NCBI RefSeq assembly: GCF_001641335.1
Contig: NZ_LVEM01000003.1
Location: 587,394-651,393 of the forward strand
DNA: 64,000 nucleotides
From: Bradyrhizobium stylosanthis
GTDB taxonomy: Bacteria; Pseudomonadota; Alphaproteobacteria; Rhizobiales; Xanthobacteraceae
Reading direction: 5' to 3'
In this document: in pieces, positions 57,962 through 64,000 of the stretch
How the letters are laid out: every line of letters begins with the position of its first letter
How positions within the stretch are numbered: the first letter of the stretch is position 1
Translations under genes and position numbers: made by a program
Notes under the pieces: model-generated
What the model was told of the DNA's origin: nothing
Database searches by the model: none
The model's input: only the letters and a program-made list of their open reading frames with translations

Positions 57962-58651
57962 TTACGTGGAAGAATTGGGTTTTCGCAGCAGATAGGTTCC
58001 GTGCATCGGCGCGTGGTAGTCGGCCGAGACCAGCGTGAAGCCGACGTCGGTCAGCATCCGCTCCATGACCCAGCCGAAGGTGGAATATTCGTCGCGCATA
58101 TGCGTCACCACGCCCTCGCGGGAAAAATCGTGGTTCTTGATCTGGAAGTCGGCCCATTGCTCGACGTCGCGCTCGATCGCGTCGGGCATCGAGGCGTAGA
58201 CGATGTCGCGCAAGTAGAAGCTCGCACCGGGCTTGAGCGCCCGATAGATCCGCGACATCGCCACCGCCTTCCAGAAATCCGGCAGATGATGCAGCGTGAA
58301 CTCGCTGACGATCAGGTCGTAGGATTCCGGGCGGTAGGCGAAGGAGAGCAGGCCCGCCGACTGGGTGCGCACCGGCGCCTTGCGGTCGCGGGCGTAGATC
58401 TCGGCGAGCGCCAGCATCGCAGGCGAAATGTCGATGGCGTCGACCTCCGCGCCCATCAGGGCTGCTTCGGTGGCGAGCACGCCGTTGCCGCAACCGATAT
58501 CGGCGATGCGCCAGCCGCGCTGTACCCCAAGCATTTTCAACGCGGCGCGCGCCCGCAGGTCGGCATCGTCATGGTTGTCGTAGATCGAGGCCACAGCGGG
58601 CTCGATCCCCATCCGGTTCCGCTCGTTGTAATACCAGTCGCGCGCCAGCAT
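57962..58651 (-). CDS. Class I SAM-dependent methyltransferase
   Basis: A 229-residue cytoplasmic enzyme. The SAM-binding motif I is IADIGCGNGVLATEAAL, motif II AIDISPAMLALAEIYA, and post-I/IV LIVSEFTLHHLPD, followed by ALKPGASFYLRDIVY. The C-terminal part (EGVVTHMRDEYSTFGWVMERMLTDVGF) resembles the UbiE/small-molecule methyltransferase branch. It starts three bases after the ilvH stop with AGGGA upstream, so it is translated from the ilv transcript. A direct role in amino acid synthesis is not evident, and the substrate cannot be predicted. Confidence 0.88.
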   Translation of the reverse strand: MLARDWYYNERNRMGIEPAVASIYDNHDDADLRARAALKMLGVQRGWRIADIGCGNGVLATEAALMGAEVDAIDISPAMLALAEIYARDRKAPVRTQSAGLLSFAYRPESYDLIVSEFTLHHLPDFWKAVAMSRIYRALKPGASFYLRDIVYASMPDAIERDVEQWADFQIKNHDFSREGVVTHMRDEYSTFGWVMERMLTDVGFTLVSADYHAPMHGTYLLRKPNSST

Positions 58652-58654
58652 GGT

Positions 58655-59197
58655 TCACATCCCTTCAGGCCCGCGACCGATCGCGGCAACACCCGTGCGC
58701 GACACCTCGACAAGGCCGAGCGGGCGCATCAAGTCGATAAACTGATTGATCTTGTCCGTATTGCCTGTGATCTCGAACACAAAGCTCTCGGTGGTCGCGT
58801 CGATCACGCGGGCGCGGAACGCATCCGCGAGCCGCAGCGCCTCGACGCGATGCTCGCCCTGCCCGCGCACCTTGACCATCGCCAGTTCGCGCTCGATCGA
58901 GCGTTTGGTCTGGGTCATGTCCACGACCTGGTAGACCGGGATCATGCGGTCGAGCTGGTTCTTGATCTGCGTGATCACCATCGGCGTACCCGTGGTGACG
59001 ATGGTGATGCGCGACAGATGCTTCTGGGCCTCGGTCTCCGAAACCGTGAGGCTCTCGATGTTGTAGCCGCGGCCCGAGAACAGGCCGATGACGCGCGCGA
59101 GCACGCCCGGCTCGTTCTGCACGAGCACCGCGAGCGTGTGCGTCTCGTTGGGATCGTGGCGGTCTTCGATGAAGTAGGCGGATGCGGGCTGGTTCAT
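58655..59197 (-). CDS. ilvH: Acetolactate synthase small (regulatory) subunit
   Basis: A 180-residue regulatory subunit that stabilises the large subunit and carries valine feedback control. The N-terminal ACT domain is THTLAVLVQNEPGVLARVIGLFSGRGYNIESLTVS. The second, ALS_ss_C domain includes ELAMVKVRG and VFEITGNTDKINQFIDLMRPLGLVEVSRTG. The ATG at 59197 follows GAGGGGACGACA; an upstream Met nine codons earlier is less likely. It is separated from ilvB by the threonine dehydratase gene, which is unusual since ilvBH are normally adjacent. Confidence 0.95.
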   Translation of the reverse strand: MNQPASAYFIEDRHDPNETHTLAVLVQNEPGVLARVIGLFSGRGYNIESLTVSETEAQKHLSRITIVTTGTPMVITQIKNQLDRMIPVYQVVDMTQTKRSIERELAMVKVRGQGEHRVEALRLADAFRARVIDATTESFVFEITGNTDKINQFIDLMRPLGLVEVSRTGVAAIGRGPEGM

Positions 59198-59220
59198 TGT
59201 CGTCCCCTCTTGTCTTTCCA

Positions 59221-60192
59221 TCACGCCGTCGCCGGCGCGTCCGTCCCGACCCAGCGGCGGAACAGATCGAAATCGATATTGCCGCCGGACAGCACGAGAC
59301 CGACGCGCTTGCCCTTCAGCTTGCTCTTCTCTTGCAGCGCCGCGGCGAGCGCGGCTGCGCCGGCGCCTTCGGCGAGATTGTGCGTATCGGTCCAGTAGGC
59401 GCGGATCGCAGCGGCGACCTCGTCGTCAGTGACCTGCACGATGCGCGCGGCCCCCTTTCGGATCAGCGCGAACGCGTCCTCGTCGGGGATGCGCGTCGCC
59501 ATGCCGTCGGCGCGCGTGTTGCTGGTCTCGGTCGTCACGATCTTGCCGGCCGCAAACGACAGCGCGTAGGACGGCGCCTCGGTCGACTGCACGCCGACGA
59601 TCTCGGTCTTCAGGCCCAAGAGGTCGCGCGCCATGATGCATCCGCAGATCCCGGAGCCCTGTCCGATCGGCACGTAGAGGACATCGAGGTCGGGCGCGGA
59701 GCGAAACAGCTCGAGCGCGTAGGTCGCGACACCCAGCACGAGGTCCGGATGGAACGACGGCACCATATGGAGCCCGGCGAACTGCGCACGGCGCTCGGCC
59801 TCCTCGCGCGCGGCCTGAAAATCCGCGCCGTGCTCGACCAGCTCGGCGCCAAACGCCTTCATCGCCCGGTTCTTCTCGACCGAGTTGCCTGACGGCACGT
59901 AGATCACGGCCGGCACGCCATGGCGGCTCGCGGCGAAGGCCAGGCTCTGGCCGTGATTGCCGCGCGTCGCCGAGATGATGCCCGGCGTGTTCGGCCGCTC
60001 GCGCTTGAGCCGGTCGAGATAGACGAGGCCACCGCGCACCTTGAAGGCGCCGATCGGCGTGTGGTTCTCGTGCTTGACGACGACCTCGGTGCCGAGGCGC
60101 TCAGCGAGCAGCGGCCAGCCGCGTGCCGGCGTTGCCGGCACCGCCTGCCCCACGATCGCATGTGCGCGCTCGAGCTCCGTCAGGTCGAACAT
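59221..60192 (-). CDS. PLP-dependent threonine dehydratase (no regulatory domain)
   Basis: Deaminates threonine to 2-oxobutyrate and ammonia, the entry to isoleucine synthesis. The 323-residue fold-type II enzyme has the PLP lysine in HTPIGAFKVRGG, the substrate loop SATRGNHGQSLAFAA, and the phosphate-binding loop IGQGSGICG, near the family's GGGGL. Serine in LVLSGGNIDF closes the site. It lacks the C-terminal ACT-like domains of IlvA, so isoleucine feedback is not expected; a serine/threonine ammonia-lyase or racemase activity cannot be excluded. It lies four bases after ilvB and 23 before ilvH, which supports the biosynthetic role. Confidence 0.88.
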   Translation of the reverse strand: MFDLTELERAHAIVGQAVPATPARGWPLLAERLGTEVVVKHENHTPIGAFKVRGGLVYLDRLKRERPNTPGIISATRGNHGQSLAFAASRHGVPAVIYVPSGNSVEKNRAMKAFGAELVEHGADFQAAREEAERRAQFAGLHMVPSFHPDLVLGVATYALELFRSAPDLDVLYVPIGQGSGICGCIMARDLLGLKTEIVGVQSTEAPSYALSFAAGKIVTTETSNTRADGMATRIPDEDAFALIRKGAARIVQVTDDEVAAAIRAYWTDTHNLAEGAGAAALAAALQEKSKLKGKRVGLVLSGGNIDFDLFRRWVGTDAPATA

Positions 60193-60196
60193 GGTC

Positions 60197-61972
60197 TCAC
60201 ACCAGGGCCTTGCCGCCGGCGAACGCCTTGGCCGTCGCCTCGTCGTTCGCCTGCTCCGGCAACAGCATCTCGTTGTGCGCCTTGCCGGAGGGAATCATCG
60301 GGAAGCAGTTTTCCAGTGCGGCGACGCGGCAGTCGAACAGCACCGGACGCTTGACCGAGATCATCTCCTTGATGGCGCCGTCGAGATCGGACGGCTTGTG
60401 CACCTGCAGGCCGACGCCGCCATAGGCTTCCGCGAGCTTGACGAAATCCGGCAGCGCCTCCGAGTAAGAATGCGACAGCCGGTTGCCGTGCAGCAGCTGC
60501 TGCCACTGCCTAACCATGCCCATGTACTGGTTGTTCAGGATGAAGATCTTGATCGGCAGCTCGTACTGCACCGCCGTCGACATCTCCTGCATCGTCATCT
60601 GCACCGAGGCATCGCCCGCGATGTCGATGACGAGGCTGTCGGGATGAGCGACCTGCACGCCGATCGCGGCCGGCAGGCCGTAGCCCATCGTGCCGAGACC
60701 GCCCGAGGTCATCCAGCGATGCGGCTCCTCGAAGCCGTAGAATTGCGCCGCCCACATCTGGTGCTGACCGACCTCGGTCGTGATGTAGGTGTCGCGGCCG
60801 CGGGTCGCCTCGAACAGGCTCTGGATCGCGTGCTGCGGCAGGATCACGTCGTTGCTCTTCTTGTAATAGAGCGAGTTACGGGCGCGCCACTGCGCGATCT
60901 GCTGCCACCACGACTTGATGTCCGGCTTCTTCGCCTCCGCCTTGAACACCTGCAGGATGTCGCCGAGGATGTTGCCGCAATCGCCGATGATCGGCACGTC
61001 GACGCGGATGTTCTTGTTGATCGAGGACGGGTCGATGTCGATGTGGATCTTCTTCGAGTTCGGCGAGAACGCATCGACGCGGCCGGTGATGCGGTCGTCG
61101 AAGCGTGCGCCGACGCACAGCATGACGTCGCAATCATGCATCGTCATGTTGGCCTCGTAGGTGCCGTGCATGCCGAGCATGCCGAGCCAGTTCTTGCCCG
61201 ACGCCGGATATGCACCGAGGCCCATCAGCGTGGAGGTGATCGGGAAACCGGTGACCTCGACCAGCTCGCGCAGCAGCTTGGTGGCCTCGGGGCCGGAATT
61301 GATGACGCCGCCGCCGCTGTAGATCACGGGCCGCTTGGCGTTCGCGAGCAGCGAGACGGCCTTGCGGATCTGCGTCGCATCACCCTTCACGCGCGGCGCG
61401 TAGGAGCGGTGCACGTCGGATTTGCGCGGCGGATGATAGGTGCCGGTCGCGAACTGCACGTCCTTGGGCACGTCGACCAGCACCGGGCCCGGGCGGCCCG
61501 TGGTGGCAACGTAGAAGGCTTCGTGCAGGACTTTCGCGAGATCGTTGACGTCGCGCACCAGCCAGTTGTGCTTGGTGCAGGGCCGCGTGATGCCGACGGT
61601 GTCGCATTCCTGGAAGGCGTCGTTGCCGATCAGATGCGTCGGCACCTGGCCGGAGATGCAGACCAGCGGGATCGAATCCATCAGCGCGTCGGTGAGCGGC
61701 GTCACCATGTTGGTGGCACCGGGACCGCTGGTCACCAGCGCAACGCCGGGCTTGCCGGTCGAGCGCGCATAGCCCTCGGCGGCATGGCCCGCGCCCTGCT
61801 CGTGGCGGACCAGGATGTGCTGCACCTCGCTCTGCTGGAAGATCTCGTCATAGATCGGAAGCACCGCGCCGCCGGGATAGCCGAAAATGTCGGTCACGCC
61901 GTGATCGATGAGCGCGCGGACGATCATCGCAGCGCCGGTCATCTGGTTCGGATCGTGGCTCTTGTCGGTCAT
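60197..61972 (-). CDS. ilvB: Acetolactate synthase large (catalytic) subunit
   Basis: Condenses pyruvate with pyruvate or 2-oxobutyrate using thiamine diphosphate, Mg2+ and FAD, the first common step of the valine and isoleucine routes. The 591-residue enzyme shows DIFGYPGGAVLPIYD, the catalytic Glu in VRHEQGAGHAAEGYA, central-domain VINSGPEATKLLREL, and the ThDP motif GDASVQMTMQEMSTAVQ with FILNNQYMGMVRQW. It is the first structural gene after the attenuated leader and is followed within four bases by threonine dehydratase. Confidence 0.97.
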   Translation of the reverse strand: MTDKSHDPNQMTGAAMIVRALIDHGVTDIFGYPGGAVLPIYDEIFQQSEVQHILVRHEQGAGHAAEGYARSTGKPGVALVTSGPGATNMVTPLTDALMDSIPLVCISGQVPTHLIGNDAFQECDTVGITRPCTKHNWLVRDVNDLAKVLHEAFYVATTGRPGPVLVDVPKDVQFATGTYHPPRKSDVHRSYAPRVKGDATQIRKAVSLLANAKRPVIYSGGGVINSGPEATKLLRELVEVTGFPITSTLMGLGAYPASGKNWLGMLGMHGTYEANMTMHDCDVMLCVGARFDDRITGRVDAFSPNSKKIHIDIDPSSINKNIRVDVPIIGDCGNILGDILQVFKAEAKKPDIKSWWQQIAQWRARNSLYYKKSNDVILPQHAIQSLFEATRGRDTYITTEVGQHQMWAAQFYGFEEPHRWMTSGGLGTMGYGLPAAIGVQVAHPDSLVIDIAGDASVQMTMQEMSTAVQYELPIKIFILNNQYMGMVRQWQQLLHGNRLSHSYSEALPDFVKLAEAYGGVGLQVHKPSDLDGAIKEMISVKRPVLFDCRVAALENCFPMIPSGKAHNEMLLPEQANDEATAKAFAGGKALV

Positions 61973-62029
61973 TGGCTTGCTCCGGATGCGCTGTTGTCAG
62001 CGGCTTCGTTCGTGTCGGTTTCGGGAAAT

Positions 62030-62103
62030 AAAAAAGGCCCCGAAGAGGGACCCTGCACACCGCCTGTCATGTGGATGGCAGCTAGCCACCCCCGGCGGTG
62101 TGC
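62030..62103 (-). promoter_or_regulatory. ilv transcription attenuator
   Basis: On the minus strand, after the leader peptide start, there is a 10-bp stem (62103-62094 with 62064-62055, GCACACCGCC / GGCGGTGTGC) that encloses the leader stop codon. It is followed by a terminator hairpin (GGTCCC / GGGGCC, 62052-62036, one G-U pair) and a run of T (62035-62030). Termination would occur about 60 bases before ilvB unless ribosome stalling changes the fold. Confidence 0.75.
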
Positions 62104-62147
62104 CTGGGTACGACGGCGATAAGGAGTTTGGTAATAATGTTGCGCAT
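62082..62147 (-). CDS. ilv leader peptide, 21 aa
   Basis: A 22-codon frame, MRNIITKLLIAVVPRHTAGGG. Seven of residues 4 to 13 are branched-chain residues (Ile, Ile, Leu, Leu, Ile, Val, Val), the pattern expected of an attenuation leader that measures charged Ile, Leu and Val tRNAs. It begins 33 bases from a good sigma-70 -10 element and its stop codon lies within the first hairpin of the attenuator. The ribosome-binding site is weak. The cluster of regulatory codons next to a T-run terminator ahead of ilvB makes the role strong. Confidence 0.8.
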   Translation of the reverse strand: MRNIITKLLIAVVPRHTAGGG

Positions 62148-62179
62148 GGTAGACGCTCGGCTTCCCAAAGGTTGCGCGA

Positions 62180-62207
62180 AACATAACGACCAAAGCCCGG
62201 ATGTCAA
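62180..62207 (-). promoter_or_regulatory. Sigma-70 promoter of the ilv operon
   Basis: On the minus strand, a consensus TTGACA (62207-62202), a 16-base spacer and TATGTT (62185-62180). Transcription would begin near 62173, about 26 bases before the leader-peptide ATG. The remaining bases to 62301 show nothing else. Confidence 0.7.
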
Positions 62208-62301
62208 GGCAATGCGGCCATTCCCGCGCGATTTTGGCAGTGTAGCGGCGTTCCCTGGGTTCGGCGAGAGGTAAATTAGGGAACCCTGGCACAAAAGCGC
62301 G

Positions 62302-63243
62302 TCAGCCGGGGTCCCGGGCCGCGCTCACGATCGCGGCGAGCCAGCCCCTCGCCTCCTCCGGCTTCACCCATTCGAATTCCGGCAATTGGTGCCGGAACCA
62401 GGTGAACTGGCGCTTGGCGTAATGGCGGGTGTCGGCTCGGCCGATCGTGGCGGCCTCCTCCAGGCTGAGCTCGCCGCGCAGATGCCGGATCAGGGCCGGC
62501 ACGCCATGGGCCTTCATGGCCGGCAGCAGCGGATCGAGGTGCCGCGCGGCGAGCCGCTCGACCTCCCGCAAGGCGCCGCCACCAAGCATGGCATCGAAGC
62601 GGGCGTCGATGCGGGCGTAGAGGTCGTCGCGCGCGGGGGCGAGGAACACCGCGCGAAAACTGTCTTTGGCCAGCAGCGGCGGCTGGCCCTCCTGGTGCCA
62701 GTCGAGCAGCGAGCGCCCGGTCGCCTCGACAACCTCGAGCGCGCGCGCAATCCGGGTGCGGTCGCGCAGGTTCAAGCGCTCGGCCGCGCGCGGATCGCGG
62801 GCGGCGAGTTCCGCATGCAGCGCCTCGACGCCGTTCCGCTCCAGCCGCGCGCGCACGTCCTCGCGTACCTCGGCGGGGATCGGCGGCACCACGGAGAGGC
62901 CCGCCGTCAGCGCCTTGAAATAGAGCCCGGTCCCGCCGATGAAGATCGGGAGGCGGCCTTCGGCACGAGCCTCTTCGAGCGCCTTCGCAGCATCCGCGAC
63001 CCAGGCGCCGGCCGAAAAATTCACGGCCGCATCGACATGACCGTAGAGACGGTGCGGCGCCCGCGCCTCCTCGCCGCGCGTGGGCCGCGCCGTGATGATG
63101 CGCAAGTCGCGATAGACCTGCATGGAATCGGCATTGATCACGGTCCCGCCGGCGCTGAGGGCAAGCTCGAGCGCCAGCGCCGACTTGCCGCTGGCGGTCG
63201 GGCCTGCGATAAGCACGGCCTTGCTCGAACGCTCCTCGCTCAC
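62302..63243 (-). CDS. miaA: tRNA dimethylallyltransferase
   Basis: Adds a dimethylallyl group to N6 of A37 in tRNAs that read UNN codons. The 313-residue enzyme shows the P-loop LIAGPTASGKSALAL, INADSMQVYRDLRIITARPT with the DSxQxY substrate motif, RLYGHVDAAVNFSAGAW, IFIGGTGLYFKALT and the late TRHYAKRQFTWFRHQ that contacts tRNA. The start is GTG at 63243, with GAGG five bases upstream. It is read toward the ilv operon and starts 11 bases from the divergent serB start, so the two 5' ends share regulatory sequence. Confidence 0.96.
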   Translation of the reverse strand: MSEERSSKAVLIAGPTASGKSALALELALSAGGTVINADSMQVYRDLRIITARPTRGEEARAPHRLYGHVDAAVNFSAGAWVADAAKALEEARAEGRLPIFIGGTGLYFKALTAGLSVVPPIPAEVREDVRARLERNGVEALHAELAARDPRAAERLNLRDRTRIARALEVVEATGRSLLDWHQEGQPPLLAKDSFRAVFLAPARDDLYARIDARFDAMLGGGALREVERLAARHLDPLLPAMKAHGVPALIRHLRGELSLEEAATIGRADTRHYAKRQFTWFRHQLPEFEWVKPEEARGWLAAIVSAARDPG

Positions 63244-63254
63244 GAAAACCTCAA

Positions 63255-64000
63255 ATGTCCCTCGTCGCCACGCTGATCTGCAACCCTGACAACCCCGCGC
63301 TCGACTCCACCATCGTCGACGGCGCCCGCGCCGTGCTGCCTCAGGCCGCTCCCGCGCACTGGCTGTTCGACGGCGTTGCAGTCGACATTCCCTTCGGCGC
63401 CGACAGTAACCTCGAAGCCGACCGGCACGCCATCGAGCAGCGGTTGCGCGAGCTTCGCGGCGACCTGCCGATCGACATCGTCGTGCAGCCTGTCGGCTTC
63501 CGGCGCAAGAAGCTTTTTCTCGCCGACATGGATTCCACCATGATCGGCCAGGAATGCATCGACGAGCTCGCCGACCTCGTCGGGATGAAGGCCCATGTCG
63601 CAGGCATCACCGAACGGGCGATGCGCGGCGAGATCGAGTTCGAGCCGGCGCTGCGCGAGCGCGTCGCGCTGCTGAAGGGCCTTCCCGCCGGCGTCGTCGA
63701 CGAGGTGCTGGACAAGCGTATCACGCTGACCCCGGGCGGCCGCGCGCTGGTCGCCACCATGCGCGCGCACGGCGCCTATACCTGCCTCGTCTCCGGCGGC
63801 TTCACGCTGTTCACGCGCGCGGTCGCCGAAAAGATCGGCTTCCAGGAAAACCGCGCCAACGAGCTGATCGTCCGCGACGGCAAGTTCACCGGCGAGGTGA
63901 AGGAGCCGATCCTGGGCCGCGCCGCCAAGCTCGCAACGCTGGTGGATCTCATGGAATCCTTCGACCTCGACGACATCGACTCCGTCGTGGTTGGCGACGG
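63255..64000 (+). CDS. serB: Phosphoserine phosphatase, 3' end outside the window
   Basis: The last step of serine synthesis, phosphoserine to serine. About 248 residues are present before the window ends. The N-terminal ~80 residues are the variable/ACT-like part (MSLVATLICNPDNPALDSTIVDG). The HAD motif I is LADMDSTMIGQECIDELADL with the DxDST nucleophile, followed by the cap (ITERAMRGEIEFEPALRERVALLKGL) and motif II LVSGGFTLFT. The frame is open at the end in VVVGDG, just where motif IV GDGANDLDM should continue. No clear ribosome-binding site precedes the ATG. Confidence 0.95.
   Translation, partial: MSLVATLICNPDNPALDSTIVDGARAVLPQAAPAHWLFDGVAVDIPFGADSNLEADRHAIEQRLRELRGDLPIDIVVQPVGFRRKKLFLADMDSTMIGQECIDELADLVGMKAHVAGITERAMRGEIEFEPALRERVALLKGLPAGVVDEVLDKRITLTPGGRALVATMRAHGAYTCLVSGGFTLFTRAVAEKIGFQENRANELIVRDGKFTGEVKEPILGRAAKLATLVDLMESFDLDDIDSVVVGD

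Noticed and set aside
57008..62122. Long plus-strand frames (about 796 and 693 codons) antisense to the ilv block
   Set aside because: Low-complexity Arg/His/Asp/Gln-rich translations that mirror ilvB, ilvH and the transporters codon for codon. No ribosome-binding sites or domains.

Overview
The window looks like chromosome from a soil alphaproteobacterium of the Bradyrhizobium group. Four things point there: high G+C coding sequence on both strands, many ABC transporters for organic nutrients, a DUF3551 protein, and several families of short intergenic repeats of the kind scattered through Bradyrhizobium genomes. This assignment is inferred from gene content and was not tested by a database search. 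I saw no rRNA, tRNA, CRISPR array, transposase or phage gene. Both ends cut genes: a Liv-type binding protein on the left and serB on the right.

Layout. 0-4 kb: end of a branched-chain-type binding protein with a clear terminator, two very small genes, a Gfo/Idh/MocA oxidoreductase, an RlpA-like protein and a CmcJ-like dioxygenase. 4-11.7 kb: a tightly overlapped minus-strand organosulfur-type operon (binding protein, permease, ATPase, acyl-CoA-dehydrogenase-like flavoprotein, SsuD-like flavin monooxygenase, second binding protein), with a third, paralogous binding protein divergent from it. 11.7-19.2 kb: a Gly/Tyr-rich secreted protein, glgC-glgA, a SemiSWEET sugar transporter, a DODA-type dioxygenase, small unknown genes and a secreted carboxylesterase homologue that has lost its catalytic Ser and His. 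19.3-22 kb: an 896-residue Baeyer-Villiger monooxygenase fused to an HSL-type esterase.

22-33.7 kb: small proteins (one behind a stress-sigma-like promoter), a lipoprotein RlpA, malic enzyme, a Bug/TctC binding protein, a large MscS channel, an ABC binding protein, a metallo-beta-lactamase-fold enzyme, DUF3551 and PPK2. 33.7-38.4 kb: livK-G-F-H-M running into ppk2. 38.5-48.5 kb: a Nudix protein, a NrtA/SsuA-like binding protein, a cupin, a DUF305 / YncE-like propeller / ECF sigma / anti-sigma operon behind a candidate ECF promoter, an SsuBC-like permease/ATPase pair, and an osmoprotectant importer with a fused permease-binding protein. 48.5-54.7 kb: rhodanese, sulfatase-fold membrane protein, DUF1330, another ABC binding protein, a TetR regulator with twin operators facing a haem-type membrane protein gene, and an SDR.

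55-64 kb: the isoleucine/valine block on the minus strand. A sigma-70 promoter and a BCAA-rich leader peptide with an attenuator precede ilvB, threonine dehydratase, ilvH, a methyltransferase and two exporters of the EamA and LysE families, with ilvC last. Threonine dehydratase makes 2-oxobutyrate for IlvBH, IlvC takes the next step, and the exporters could relieve excess. miaA and the truncated serB diverge at the right end.

The observations I find most worth following up are the monooxygenase-esterase fusion, the dead-triad secreted esterase homologue, the DUF305-propeller-ECF module, the twin TetR operator and the ilv attenuator.
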